Shown here: in pieces, positions 26,150 through 34,871 of the stretch
Numbering within the stretch: position 1 is the first letter of the stretch
Layout of the letters: each line of letters opens with the position of its first letter
Assembly: GCA_965277775.1 (NCBI GenBank)
Contig: OZ255843.1
Span: forward strand, 1,240,001-1,304,000
Direction of reading: 5' to 3'
DNA: 64,000 bases
DNA from: G965195345 sp965277775
GTDB lineage: Bacteria > Pseudomonadota > Gammaproteobacteria > CAKMZV01
Position numbers and translations under genes: made by a program
Notes under the pieces: generated by a model
Told to the model about the DNA's origin: nothing
The model's database searches: none
Seen by the model: the letters and a program-made list of their open reading frames with translations, nothing else

Positions 26150-27980
26150 GACGGACGGCACCCGATGAGGCATTGGTCACTAATTTTGCATAAGCTTTGA
26201 GCGCCAAAGACACTTTGCGCGTGCGTGGGGTGTGAACCGACCAAGCATCTTTGCCGCGCTCATTTTCTTTAGCCACACGTTGTTGGATCACGTCGTCAGC
26301 CACTTTTAAGTGGATGCGACGATTGGGAATATCAATTTCTATGACATCATTTTCTTCAACCACGCCAATCAGTCCCCCTTCTGCCGCTTCTGGCGAAACG
26401 TGACCAATGGATAAGCCCGATGTGCCACCAGAAAAACGACCGTCGGTCAGCAAAGCACATTGTTTGCCTAAGCCTTTGGCTTTTAAGTAGCTGGTCGGGT
26501 AAAGCATTTCTTGCATACCAGGACCACCAATTGGGCCTTCGTGACGAATCACCACCACATCACCTGCCACAATTTTGTCGGCCAAAATGGCTTCTACCGC
26601 ACTGTCTTGGCTTTCAAATACGCGGGCACGACCTTCAAATTTTAGTATGGAGGCATCGACCCCAGCGGTTTTGACCACACAGCCTTGCTGAGCAATATTG
26701 CCAAATAAGACGGCCAATCCGCCATCGGTGCTGAAAGCGTGTTCAACCGAATGAATGCAACCATTTTCGCGATCAAGGTCTAAATCTTTCCAGCGTTTTG
26801 ACTGACTGAACGCTTGAGTGGTGCGAACGCCGCCCGGTGCAGCGAGATAAAATTTTTGCACCGCTTCGCTCGGTTGCCGTGAAATGTCCCATTTGTCAAT
26901 GGCTTCTTTCAACGTTGGGGCATGAACGGTCGTGCACTCGGTGTTGAGTAGCCCCGCTTTTTCCAATTGTCCTAATAGCGCAAATATGCCACCGGCTCTG
27001 TGCACATCTTCCATGTGGTATTTGGGGCTATTGGGTGCGACTTTTGACAAACAAGGCACTTTACGCGATAAACGATCAATGTCATCCAAAGTAAAGTCGA
27101 TGCCACCTTCGTGGGCGGCGGCTAAGATATGTAATATGGTATTGGTTGAACCACCCATGGCAATGTCCAAACACATGGCATTTTCAAAGGCCTGAAAATT
27201 CGCCACATTCCGTGGTAAAACGCTTTCATCACCTTGTTCATAGTAGCGTTTGGTAATATCAACAATGGTGCGTCCAGCTTGCAGAAAAAGATTTTCTCGA
27301 TCCGTATGCGTGGCCAAGCACGAGCCATTACCCGGCAAAGAAAGCCCTATGGCTTCGGTCAAGCAATTCATGGAATTTGCGGTAAACATACCTGAGCACG
27401 AGCCGCAGGTGGGGCAAGCACTGATTTCTATCTCATCAACCATTTCGTCAGAATTTTTATCGTTCGCCGCTTGCACCATGGCATCGACCAAATCTAATTT
27501 GATGGTTTGTCCGCCAAGCACGGTCTTTCCAGCTTCCATCGGTCCACCTGAAACAAAAATGGCTGGAATGTTGAGGCGCATGGCTGCATTGAGCATGCCC
27601 GGTGTGATTTTGTCGCAATTGGATATGCAAACGACGGCATCGGCGCAGTGGGCATTGCACATATATTCAACCGCATCAGAAATGACCTCGCGCGAGGGCA
27701 GTGAATAAAGCATGCCGTCATGACCCATGGCAATACCATCATCGACGGCAATGGTATTAAATTCTTTGGCAATGCCACCACAGCGTTCAATTTCTCGTGC
27801 AACCAACTGACCCAAATCTTTGAGATGGACGTGGCCAGGGACAAACTGCGTGAAAGAATTGGATATGGCTATGATGGGTTTGCCAAAATCTGCGGAACCA
27901 ACCCCTGTTGCACGCCATAGCGCCCGAGCACCTGCCATATTACGACCGTGGGTTGAGGTTTTTGAACGATATTCAATCAT
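26139..27980 (-). CDS. ilvD: Dihydroxy-acid dehydratase
   Basis: An Fe-S enzyme of valine and isoleucine synthesis, 613 residues. Cluster cysteines are in SNCDKITPGM and CPTCGSCSGMFTANSMNC, and GRFSGGTSGLSIGHVSPEA lies near the C-terminus. AAGGA precedes the ATG. It heads the minus-strand block running to miaA and is separate from ilvBHC. Confidence 0.98.
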   Translation of the reverse strand: MIEYRSKTSTHGRNMAGARALWRATGVGSADFGKPIIAISNSFTQFVPGHVHLKDLGQLVAREIERCGGIAKEFNTIAVDDGIAMGHDGMLYSLPSREVISDAVEYMCNAHCADAVVCISNCDKITPGMLNAAMRLNIPAIFVSGGPMEAGKTVLGGQTIKLDLVDAMVQAANDKNSDEMVDEIEISACPTCGSCSGMFTANSMNCLTEAIGLSLPGNGSCLATHTDRENLFLQAGRTIVDITKRYYEQGDESVLPRNVANFQAFENAMCLDIAMGGSTNTILHILAAAHEGGIDFTLDDIDRLSRKVPCLSKVAPNSPKYHMEDVHRAGGIFALLGQLEKAGLLNTECTTVHAPTLKEAIDKWDISRQPSEAVQKFYLAAPGGVRTTQAFSQSKRWKDLDLDRENGCIHSVEHAFSTDGGLAVLFGNIAQQGCVVKTAGVDASILKFEGRARVFESQDSAVEAILADKIVAGDVVVIRHEGPIGGPGMQEMLYPTSYLKAKGLGKQCALLTDGRFSGGTSGLSIGHVSPEAAEGGLIGVVEENDVIEIDIPNRRIHLKVADDVIQQRVAKENERGKDAWSVHTPRTRKVSLALKAYAKLVTNASSGAVRHVD

Positions 27981-28077
27981 GGCATTCCTTATTTAAGTAT
28001 GGATAATAAATGGATTTTAACAACGACGGCGCATTTTTGCGCATTGTTTTAAAGGCTTTGTCTGAATGGCGCATCGC

Positions 28078-28153
28078 TGGTCTCCCCGCCAGGACTTGAA
28101 CCCGGATTTAAAGCTTAGGAGGCTCTCGTTCTATCCTGTTGAACTACAGGGAG
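28078..28153 (-). tRNA. tRNA-Arg(CCU)
   Basis: A complete cloverleaf of 76 nt including CCA. The acceptor stem is CTCCCTG/CGGGGAG with all seven pairs (one G-U). The D-stem is GTTC/GAAC, the anticodon stem AGAGC/GCTTT, the anticodon loop CTCCTAA with anticodon CCT, and the T-arm CCGGG TTCAAGT CCTGG. The encoded discriminator and tail are A-CCA. It closely resembles E. coli argW. It begins eight bases after the cytochrome c stop, so it may be processed from that transcript. Confidence 0.96.
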
Positions 28154-28161
28154 GTCGATTG

Positions 28162-28482
28162 TTAAAGGGATTTTATATAGGCAGCGAGGTTTGCAATGTC
28201 ATCATCTGACAATCCAGCAGCCATGCCAAACATGATGGCACTGTTGGCGCCAATTTGTTCGCCGGCACGATATTTCTTTAATTTTTCTACAGTGGCTGCA
28301 ATGGGATTGCCCGCTAATTTAGGGAAGGTGGCAATGCCTTCAGCATTGATGCCATGACAACTGGCACAAACCGTAGAAAATTTTTCTTTGCCTTTGGCGA
28401 TGTCAGCAGCATGACTGGCACTGAATGCGGTTAAAGAAATTAAGGCGAGAGCAAGAAAAGGTTTGATTAAAAAATGTTTCAT
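28162..28482 (-). CDS. Periplasmic class I c-type cytochrome
   Basis: 106 residues: a signal peptide ending near SASHA, a single heme site CASCH, and a likely Met axial ligand in IMFGMAAGL before the C-terminal helix DDDIANLAAYIKSL. This fits the small monoheme c553/c5-like electron carriers. Its partner is unknown. It is followed immediately by tRNA-Arg. Confidence 0.9.
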   Translation of the reverse strand: MKHFLIKPFLALALISLTAFSASHAADIAKGKEKFSTVCASCHGINAEGIATFPKLAGNPIAATVEKLKKYRAGEQIGANSAIMFGMAAGLSDDDIANLAAYIKSL

Positions 28483-28593
28483 ATAAATCCTGTGATCGTT
28501 GCGATTCCATTTTACATTGTCTGATTATACCAGAAACCTTCGGTCAGATTAGGCGTGAGGCGGTTGTGTGCGATAGGGGGGAAGGGTTTGTAC

Positions 28594-30723
28594 TCAGGGG
28601 CTGAATCCTTGCGATTGGTCAAACATTCGATTGCGCGAATCTTTAGGTCCTAAGGACGCTAATCCTTTCAACACAAGCTCAAAGATGATTTCTGTTGAAG
28701 CTTCAGCAGAAACATTGTTGAGGTTATTGTATTTTCGTGCAATAGCCGTGTTGAATTGCCAACAACAATCATCGTAAGTAAAACCAATGAGCGAATGATC
28801 AAGTCGCTGATTGGTGATGTTGTAATTGCTCAACGCATGAAGCTGCCAGGGCGTGTTGAGGTCAACGCTCACTCCTGCGGAAAAATATTGAAGCGTTTCA
28901 GTGAGCGTGCTTTGATGCAGATAGTTCACTCGCACATCGTGGCTATCACCATCGTAGAGCACATTACTGTTGATATAGGTTGGATCTGAAACATCTAAAT
29001 CCCATTGACTGAGCGTTTCAAAGAGCACGCGATCGACGGTAAACGAAGATTCTAAAAACCAACTGTCGTTGACGGGACGTTCACGACTGACAGTTGGCGT
29101 AGAAATGTCCACGCTTCTGCCAGCGGCAAGGTGACCAAAGGCCGTTGAATTGGTTAGGTGATAACGTTGTTTGACGATGGCAACCACACGATTGGATTCG
29201 CGTAAACCATCGTCGCCATTTAGTTCAACGGGGTCGTACAATTGTTGTAAACGGGTGATGGGTTTGGTTGATGTGTCAAAATCAGGCAGATGTGACTGTT
29301 TGACATAGGGACTAAAAACATAGTGCAACGATGGTTCAAAGGTCAAGCTGAGCGCTTTTCTAAAAAAGTCAGGGGTATTATCAAAATAGAGTGACCCGCC
29401 TGTGTGGAGGTAAGCATTGGAAAAGTCAAAATTTTGTTCGTCGCGGTTCTGTTGTAATTGATAGTGGTTATATCGCCCGCCCGTTTCCACGATGAGCCTA
29501 TATTGATTCGCCGGTTTTATCCACTGCCAATAAGGGTTAAACACAATGCGTTTACCAGAAGTGAGCTGGTCATCATTTTTGCGGCTTGCAGGACGACTGA
29601 AGTTGCTCACCTGTCCTCGAATGGTAAAACGCGAAGCGCCTTGACGGTCGATGTATTGCCAATGTTCTATCTGAGGCAAACGCACCAACCCATCTTGTTG
29701 GGGATTGATCAATGATATATTATCTTGGACTGAAACATGGGTGCGACTGGCTTTTGTGGCATAGGTGACGCGAACGTGACGGTCTTTGGAAGCGGTTTGC
29801 TCGTCGTCAAAAATACTGGGCAGGGTTTGATAAATGTAGCGGGGGTTGTATGCGGCCCAATCAACGCTGAATTTGAGATTCTCATTGACGGTGGTTTTGT
29901 TTTTCCAGGCATAGGTTGATAAATTTTCGCCCCCATTGGTATTATTTCTAAGCAATGGATCATTTTGTAAGTAAGCCCCCCTTAATGTGCCCTCACTGTG
30001 ACTTTGTAAATAACGAAACTCGCCGCTTGTTAGCAAGCCTCTATTTTGCAAAGCCGTTGCATACACAGTGACATCATAGTTGGGCGCAAGGTTAAGGTAG
30101 TATCCTTGGTGATAATAAAGGCCTTCAGTTTGCTTGGTTGAATTGACTCGTGTGGGTTGATAATAACCAAAAGAAGGGAACAACAAACCGCTTCGACGGC
30201 GCAAACTGAATTTTAAATAGGGGCTATAAAAAATGGGGATGTCTTGAAATTCCAATACGGCGTTATGGCTGGTGATGGTTTGATCGTTTTTATCAAAATG
30301 GGTGCGACTGCTTTCGATGCGCCAAGCCAAGTCTTGTTGTTCGCCCTCACAAAGCGTTAGGATGCTTTGATCAACGTCAAATGAATTTTTATTACTGGCA
30401 AAACCTGTGCCCCATAATCGAATATTTTGATGTTGAACGTACAAGCGACTTGTTGATGTTATGGAATCATCTTCAACATTGACCAATATTTCATCAGCGC
30501 TTAAATTAAAATCGGGATGATTTGCGCTAACCGAGCCAGAAAAATTGATAAACCGATCCAGTTGTCCTTGAATGAACTTGCTTTCGACGGTGAAAATCTC
30601 ACTCGTCGGCGCTGGCTTTGGGCAATTTAAATTTTGCGCTTGACTGATACCAGAATACACGAGGATCAATGGTAAAATATGGCGTAGGAGAACCCCCACC
30701 TTTTGCATATCAATCAAGGTCAT
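28594..30723 (-). CDS. lptD: LPS-assembly protein LptD
   Basis: Outer-membrane translocon for lipopolysaccharide. It is 709 residues: a signal peptide, an OstA jellyroll (about residues 40-190, with SADEILVNVEDDSI and IPIFYSPYLKFSLRRRSGLL) and a large C-terminal barrel. The four disulphide cysteines have counterparts in NLNCPKP, LTLCEGEQ and the C-terminal pair in YDDCCWQF. The start may be the ATG at 30723 or the one at 30708, which gives a shorter signal peptide. The divergent amgK start is only 19 bp away. surA, usually downstream, is not present. Confidence 0.95.
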   Translation of the reverse strand: MTLIDMQKVGVLLRHILPLILVYSGISQAQNLNCPKPAPTSEIFTVESKFIQGQLDRFINFSGSVSANHPDFNLSADEILVNVEDDSITSTSRLYVQHQNIRLWGTGFASNKNSFDVDQSILTLCEGEQQDLAWRIESSRTHFDKNDQTITSHNAVLEFQDIPIFYSPYLKFSLRRRSGLLFPSFGYYQPTRVNSTKQTEGLYYHQGYYLNLAPNYDVTVYATALQNRGLLTSGEFRYLQSHSEGTLRGAYLQNDPLLRNNTNGGENLSTYAWKNKTTVNENLKFSVDWAAYNPRYIYQTLPSIFDDEQTASKDRHVRVTYATKASRTHVSVQDNISLINPQQDGLVRLPQIEHWQYIDRQGASRFTIRGQVSNFSRPASRKNDDQLTSGKRIVFNPYWQWIKPANQYRLIVETGGRYNHYQLQQNRDEQNFDFSNAYLHTGGSLYFDNTPDFFRKALSLTFEPSLHYVFSPYVKQSHLPDFDTSTKPITRLQQLYDPVELNGDDGLRESNRVVAIVKQRYHLTNSTAFGHLAAGRSVDISTPTVSRERPVNDSWFLESSFTVDRVLFETLSQWDLDVSDPTYINSNVLYDGDSHDVRVNYLHQSTLTETLQYFSAGVSVDLNTPWQLHALSNYNITNQRLDHSLIGFTYDDCCWQFNTAIARKYNNLNNVSAEASTEIIFELVLKGLASLGPKDSRNRMFDQSQGFSP

Positions 30724-30742
30724 GATATTCGCATTTTAAAAT

Positions 30743-31756
30743 ATGTCTAAGGAAATTAGCGACATTAAGACACACCGTCAGAGACTGTTACATAAATTTT
30801 TATCAAACAATGGCTTTGAGGGCAAATTAAGCCCCATACAGGGTGATGCCAGCTGGCGTCAATATTATCGGTGGTCAGCGTCAAATGAACGCAACTACGC
30901 AGGCAATACGCGCCAAATCAAACAAGCCATTGTAATGGATGCGCCCCCTGAGAAGGAAAGCATTGCACAATTTATTCAAGCGCGCCAATTCTTTCAGTCA
31001 ACTCAGACGCTCCTTTTCCCTGAAATTTATGCCGTTGATGAGCCATTAGGTTTTGCCGTTGTGGAGGATTTCGGTGCGAAGCATCTCATTCAATGTCTTC
31101 AGCAAAACGAGCAAAAATGGATGCTCAAAGCCATAGATGGATTGTCTGAAATGCAGACACCACCGCCATCGCCAGATTTACCCATTTACAGCCACGACCT
31201 GCTCATGGCCGAAATGCAGATGTTCATCGATTGGTTCTTGGATCGCCACCTTAAGCTGTGCTTGAATACCAGTGAACTAAAAGTTTTACAGCAAACGATG
31301 GATCAGATTGCCATACAAATTACTCAGCAACCACAAACGCTGGTACATCGGGATTATCACAGCAATAATTTACTGCAGTGTGGCGAAAAAATCGGTGTGA
31401 TCGATTTCCAAGATGCGGTGCTTGGTTCGTACACCTACGATGTGGTTTCACTACTGTGCGATGCTTATTATCACTGCGACAACCCCGCATTCTATAGGCA
31501 ATATTTTTATCAGAAAATTCAGAAAAACAACGCCCAACAAACAGAGGCATTATTTGAAACCGACTTTGCCTACCAAAACGCTCAACGCCAGCTTAAAGTT
31601 GCTGGCATATTTGCCCGTCTCTATTACCGAGAAGGAAAATCAAGTTATATGGCCTATTTGCCGACGGTTTTAAATCATTTATCTGAAGCCATCCATCGTC
31701 TGCCCATCCCATCAGAGTTCAAAAAGTGGGTTGAGCAAGCCCAAAAGGCGCTTTGA
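30743..31756 (+). CDS. amgK: AmgK: N-acetylmuramate/N-acetylglucosamine kinase (APH fold)
   Basis: 337 residues with an aminoglycoside-phosphotransferase fold. The catalytic loop is LVHRDYHSNNLL, and GVIDFQDAVLGSYTYDVVSLL carries the Mg-binding Asp. The position next to murU and divergent from lptD matches the cell-wall recycling pair known from Pseudomonas. AmgK phosphorylates the anomeric position of MurNAc. It should not be read as drug resistance. The stop overlaps the murU ATG. Confidence 0.9.
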   Translation: MSKEISDIKTHRQRLLHKFLSNNGFEGKLSPIQGDASWRQYYRWSASNERNYAGNTRQIKQAIVMDAPPEKESIAQFIQARQFFQSTQTLLFPEIYAVDEPLGFAVVEDFGAKHLIQCLQQNEQKWMLKAIDGLSEMQTPPPSPDLPIYSHDLLMAEMQMFIDWFLDRHLKLCLNTSELKVLQQTMDQIAIQITQQPQTLVHRDYHSNNLLQCGEKIGVIDFQDAVLGSYTYDVVSLLCDAYYHCDNPAFYRQYFYQKIQKNNAQQTEALFETDFAYQNAQRQLKVAGIFARLYYREGKSSYMAYLPTVLNHLSEAIHRLPIPSEFKKWVEQAQKAL

Positions 31757-32436
31757 TGAAGGCGATGATTCTGGCAGCAGGACGGGGTGACCGAATGATG
31801 CCCTTGACCAAGCACTTGCCCAAACCTTTGCTAAAAGTGGGCGGTATCACCTTAATAGAAAGGCATTTATACGCCTTGGGTCAAGCTGGATTTAAAGAAG
31901 TCGTCGTCAATGTGTTTTATCTGGGTCACTTGATTAGGGCACATTTGCATGACGGCGGTCGCTATGGCGTTAAGATTTTATGGTCACAAGAACCCGTTGA
32001 ATTAGATACGGGCGGCGGCATTAAAAATGCCTTACCGCTGTTGGGTGATGACCCCTTTTTTTTGGTGAATGCCGACGTTTTAACCACCATGGATTACGCC
32101 ATGGTTTTGCAAACAACATTGCCCCCTTCGGTATGGGCACACCTGTATTTGGTGGACAATCCTGAGCATCATTTAGACGGCGATTTTTCCTTAAACAACG
32201 CGATTGTGGCCCCCAAGGCATCAACGAGCAAAACCTACACCTTTACTGGGTTGAGCATACTGTCTCCACAAATACTCAAACAACATCAAAGCACTTGTTT
32301 TGGTCTGTTAGAGGCTTTTCAATATCCGCTCAAAGCGCAGAAAATTCATGGCAGTGTGGTGCCGAAGGAGACATGGCAAGACGTGGGCACGGTACAACGG
32401 TTGCAGGCTGCAAACGCGTTATTAGAGAAAACCTAA
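31756..32436 (+). CDS. murU: MurU: N-acetylmuramate-1-phosphate uridylyltransferase
   Basis: 226 residues with a nucleotidyltransferase core: MILAAGRGDRMMPLTKHLPK, the sugar-site LDTGGGIKNAL and VNADVLT. With AmgK it makes UDP-MurNAc directly, bypassing MurA and MurB (targets of fosfomycin and the de novo route). The ATG at 31756 overlaps the amgK TGA, indicating coupled translation. Confidence 0.92.
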   Translation: MKAMILAAGRGDRMMPLTKHLPKPLLKVGGITLIERHLYALGQAGFKEVVVNVFYLGHLIRAHLHDGGRYGVKILWSQEPVELDTGGGIKNALPLLGDDPFFLVNADVLTTMDYAMVLQTTLPPSVWAHLYLVDNPEHHLDGDFSLNNAIVAPKASTSKTYTFTGLSILSPQILKQHQSTCFGLLEAFQYPLKAQKIHGSVVPKETWQDVGTVQRLQAANALLEKT

Positions 32437-32443
32437 AGGCTTG

Positions 32444-32926
32444 TTAGTAGGGTTTGTGCTGACACACGATGATCCCGTCATCATCGGCAACCAGCCAATG
32501 ATCTGGCTGAAAAGTCACATCGTGAAAATGAATGGGAACGTCTAACTGACCCTCAGCGCGTTTGGCGCTTTTACGAGGGTTGGTAGCCAGAGCCATAATG
32601 CCAATGGGCATGTTTTTTAAGGTGGCTGAATCTCGAATGGCACCATAAATGATCACACCCGCCCAACATTGATCAATGGCCAACTGAGCAATGATATCGC
32701 CTAATAAACCACATCGAAGAGAACCACCGCCATCAACGACCAAAACCTTGCCTTGGCCATTTTGTGAGAGGGTTTGCCTAACCAAAACATTGTCTTCAAA
32801 AACCTTGATCGTTACGATCTGTCCGCCAAACGACCGAATTTGGCCATAGTGGTTTAGGCTCGGTTGTACAACGTGTACGGCGTCGGTTTGTTGGTCATAT
32901 ATGTCTGCAGTCGTAGGAATATTCAT
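32444..32926 (-). CDS. rraA: RraA-family protein (RNase E activity regulator)
   Basis: 160 residues, the size of RraA. The central motif is VDGGGSLRCGLLGD, with GAIRDSATL and PRKSAKRAEGQLDVPI following. RraA proteins bind and restrain RNase E. The same fold includes HMG/CHA aldolases, which keep an extra catalytic Asp, so the role is probable rather than certain. It ends 7 bp from the convergent murU. Confidence 0.88.
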   Translation of the reverse strand: MNIPTTADIYDQQTDAVHVVQPSLNHYGQIRSFGGQIVTIKVFEDNVLVRQTLSQNGQGKVLVVDGGGSLRCGLLGDIIAQLAIDQCWAGVIIYGAIRDSATLKNMPIGIMALATNPRKSAKRAEGQLDVPIHFHDVTFQPDHWLVADDDGIIVCQHKPY

Positions 32927-32939
32927 GGTTCAAGTTTGC

Positions 32940-33803
32940 TTAAGGTGTTTTTGGCTTGATCGGTTGGTTTAGCCAGCGATCAAGGCGCATTTTAATGCGA
33001 ATGAACGCGTTTTTCAAGGCGCGCTCTTCGGCGTATTGTTGATTGCTATTTGAAAGTACGATGGCTTTTCCATTGTGAGTTGCTGAGTAAACAATGGTTT
33101 TGTCGGGTGCCGTGACTTGAATGTCTGTGGTGATTGTAACGGCTTTTAGGGCGTCTTCTTGAACGATGAGCGGTGGCTGTGTTTTCAAAATGAAGGTGTA
33201 TGACGGTTCTGTCGATTGTAATTTTTGTGCCCCCAAATCACTCAATTGTTTAAGCAACAATTGTTTGCCCCGTTCGGCCAAAAAGCCCCTTGACTGAACT
33301 TCTATAGGTTGATTGATCAATTTTGAACGCTCTCTTGCTTGTTGCTTTTCTTGGGTCGCTTGCAAATCTTTTCGAGTCACACGTACACCGCTGTGGATGG
33401 TGCAGTTTGTGGCATCCACCCAACGGTCGAATATTTGACTGTTTTCTATGAGCGCGTGGGTTGATTGCTGAGTTCGTGTTTGAGCGTTTGAGCGTCCGCC
33501 ACCTGAGCCATCATCTCTTCGAATGACTTCGGTTTCGCCTTCGATGACTGAGCGCAAGATGAAACTGAGATTAACGCGTGCATTTTGATCGGCTTTGTTA
33601 AAGTCTAATGACTTGACCCCAGTACAATGCGTTGCCCCTTGTGTCACCAGCTCACTATCATTGACAATATCAGCTTCAACCCAAGCGGGTTTGGGTGTTT
33701 GAGTTTGATATTGGGCGCAACTACAAGCGGGTTGTTTTGGTGCAGTGGCGCACGCTGTGAGCATCAAAGGAAGCAAGAGCCAGAATAGTCTTTGAATAGT
33801 CAC
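32940..33803 (-). CDS. LPP20-like lipoprotein
   Basis: 287 residues with a lipoprotein signal (LPLMLTAC). The following part has PKPAWVEADIV and an alanine/asparagine-rich ADQNARVNLSFILRSVIEGE that resembles the LPP20 domain. A second region, roughly residues 170-280, repeats an FILK...VQ theme and may be a second related alpha/beta domain. It pairs with the CsgG-like lipoprotein 14 bp upstream. Function unknown; an outer-membrane complex is plausible. Confidence 0.65.
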   Translation of the reverse strand: MTIQRLFWLLLPLMLTACATAPKQPACSCAQYQTQTPKPAWVEADIVNDSELVTQGATHCTGVKSLDFNKADQNARVNLSFILRSVIEGETEVIRRDDGSGGGRSNAQTRTQQSTHALIENSQIFDRWVDATNCTIHSGVRVTRKDLQATQEKQQARERSKLINQPIEVQSRGFLAERGKQLLLKQLSDLGAQKLQSTEPSYTFILKTQPPLIVQEDALKAVTITTDIQVTAPDKTIVYSATHNGKAIVLSNSNQQYAEERALKNAFIRIKMRLDRWLNQPIKPKTP

Positions 33804-33817
33804 AGTCTGAGCAGATT

Positions 33818-34867
33818 TCAGCTTTCTGGCTGACTTCTGTTGGATTTTTGCAAGTCCAACTGTTGTTCACTATTGATTCTATCTTCAATTCTGGTCAAGG
33901 CTTGTGTGACCAGTTTGGAAGGTTCATTGAGTTTTGAGTGGGCTTTTTCAAAATAAATTTTCGCGCTGGCGGTATCGCTTTCAAGTTCAGCACAAACGCC
34001 CAAATTATAGTAAACAGCTGCTGAATCGCCGTAAGCTGCCGCTGCCTGATTAAAGGCGCCACAACCGTTGCGAATATCGGGGTGATCGTTATCAATAAAA
34101 GCCAAGCCCTTCTTAAATTGCTTGTACGCTTCGTCGTTATTGCTTAGGTCACTTTTATCTGATTCCATCAATTCGATGGTTGTCCAAATGTGATAAGGGG
34201 CAATGTCTCGGCGTAATTCGTTTAAGGTGCGTGAAATGACCCGTCTTTGTAAAGATTGTAACGACGATGGCGCACGACAAGTTTGTTCATTGACGTTCGC
34301 TTGGTAGGTTTTAGATAGGACGCTGTGTCCAGTTTCTATGTTGGTAATCCGCAATTGATATGCAACGGCCGCTTCAGAATGGTTACACGTCACCTCATAA
34401 TAGTCTACACCCCAATTCACACAACTATATTGTGAATATTCAAGGCAAACCAGGGTTGAGCGCGTTTCAGAATAGGAGGAGCGCGATAAAATGGGTTTTT
34501 GAACTTGTCCTGTTATGATCGTTTGTACTTTGGCCAATTGCCCTAATTCAACAATTTCATCGTCGTCGAATAAGATGCTGTTGGCATTTTTTTGTTCGCT
34601 TATGATGGCGTCTAAGTCGCTTCTATTGAGCACTTCAAAATATTTTTCACCATCGATCACAATCGATTTAAAAAGCTGTTCTATTTTGGGTCCGATGAGA
34701 ATTTCATCATTTTCAAAACGGTAAATCCCCAATTTTTTAACCTTACTCATAGCGTCAATGCGCGCAGGCAATTCAACTGAGGTTTGTACTTTTGGGGTTG
34801 AGCACCCGCTTAAATAAAACACACTGAGACCCAAGACCAAGTAGCCCAATTGACAAAATTGTTTCAT
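33818..34867 (-). CDS. CsgG-like lipoprotein with C-terminal TPR-like region
   Basis: 349 residues. The ATG at 34867 gives a normal lipoprotein signal with lipobox LSGC; the open frame continues upstream to 34906 but would add a basic tail. Residues about 50-215 look like the CsgG/TolB-N type domain (KLGIYRFENDEILIG, FEVLNRSDLDAIISEQKN, VQTIITGQVQ). Residues about 250-330 have TPR-type spacing (AAAAYGDSAAVYYNLGVCAE). It is separated by 4 bp from the spoT stop and 14 bp from the LPP20-like gene. Confidence 0.68.
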   Translation of the reverse strand: MKQFCQLGYLVLGLSVFYLSGCSTPKVQTSVELPARIDAMSKVKKLGIYRFENDEILIGPKIEQLFKSIVIDGEKYFEVLNRSDLDAIISEQKNANSILFDDDEIVELGQLAKVQTIITGQVQKPILSRSSYSETRSTLVCLEYSQYSCVNWGVDYYEVTCNHSEAAVAYQLRITNIETGHSVLSKTYQANVNEQTCRAPSSLQSLQRRVISRTLNELRRDIAPYHIWTTIELMESDKSDLSNNDEAYKQFKKGLAFIDNDHPDIRNGCGAFNQAAAAYGDSAAVYYNLGVCAELESDTASAKIYFEKAHSKLNEPSKLVTQALTRIEDRINSEQQLDLQKSNRSQPES

Positions 34868-34871
34868 CGCT

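Noticed and set aside
30743..31756. Aminoglycoside resistance phosphotransferase.
   Set aside because: The fold is shared, but coupling to murU and the position beside lptD fit AmgK of cell-wall recycling.
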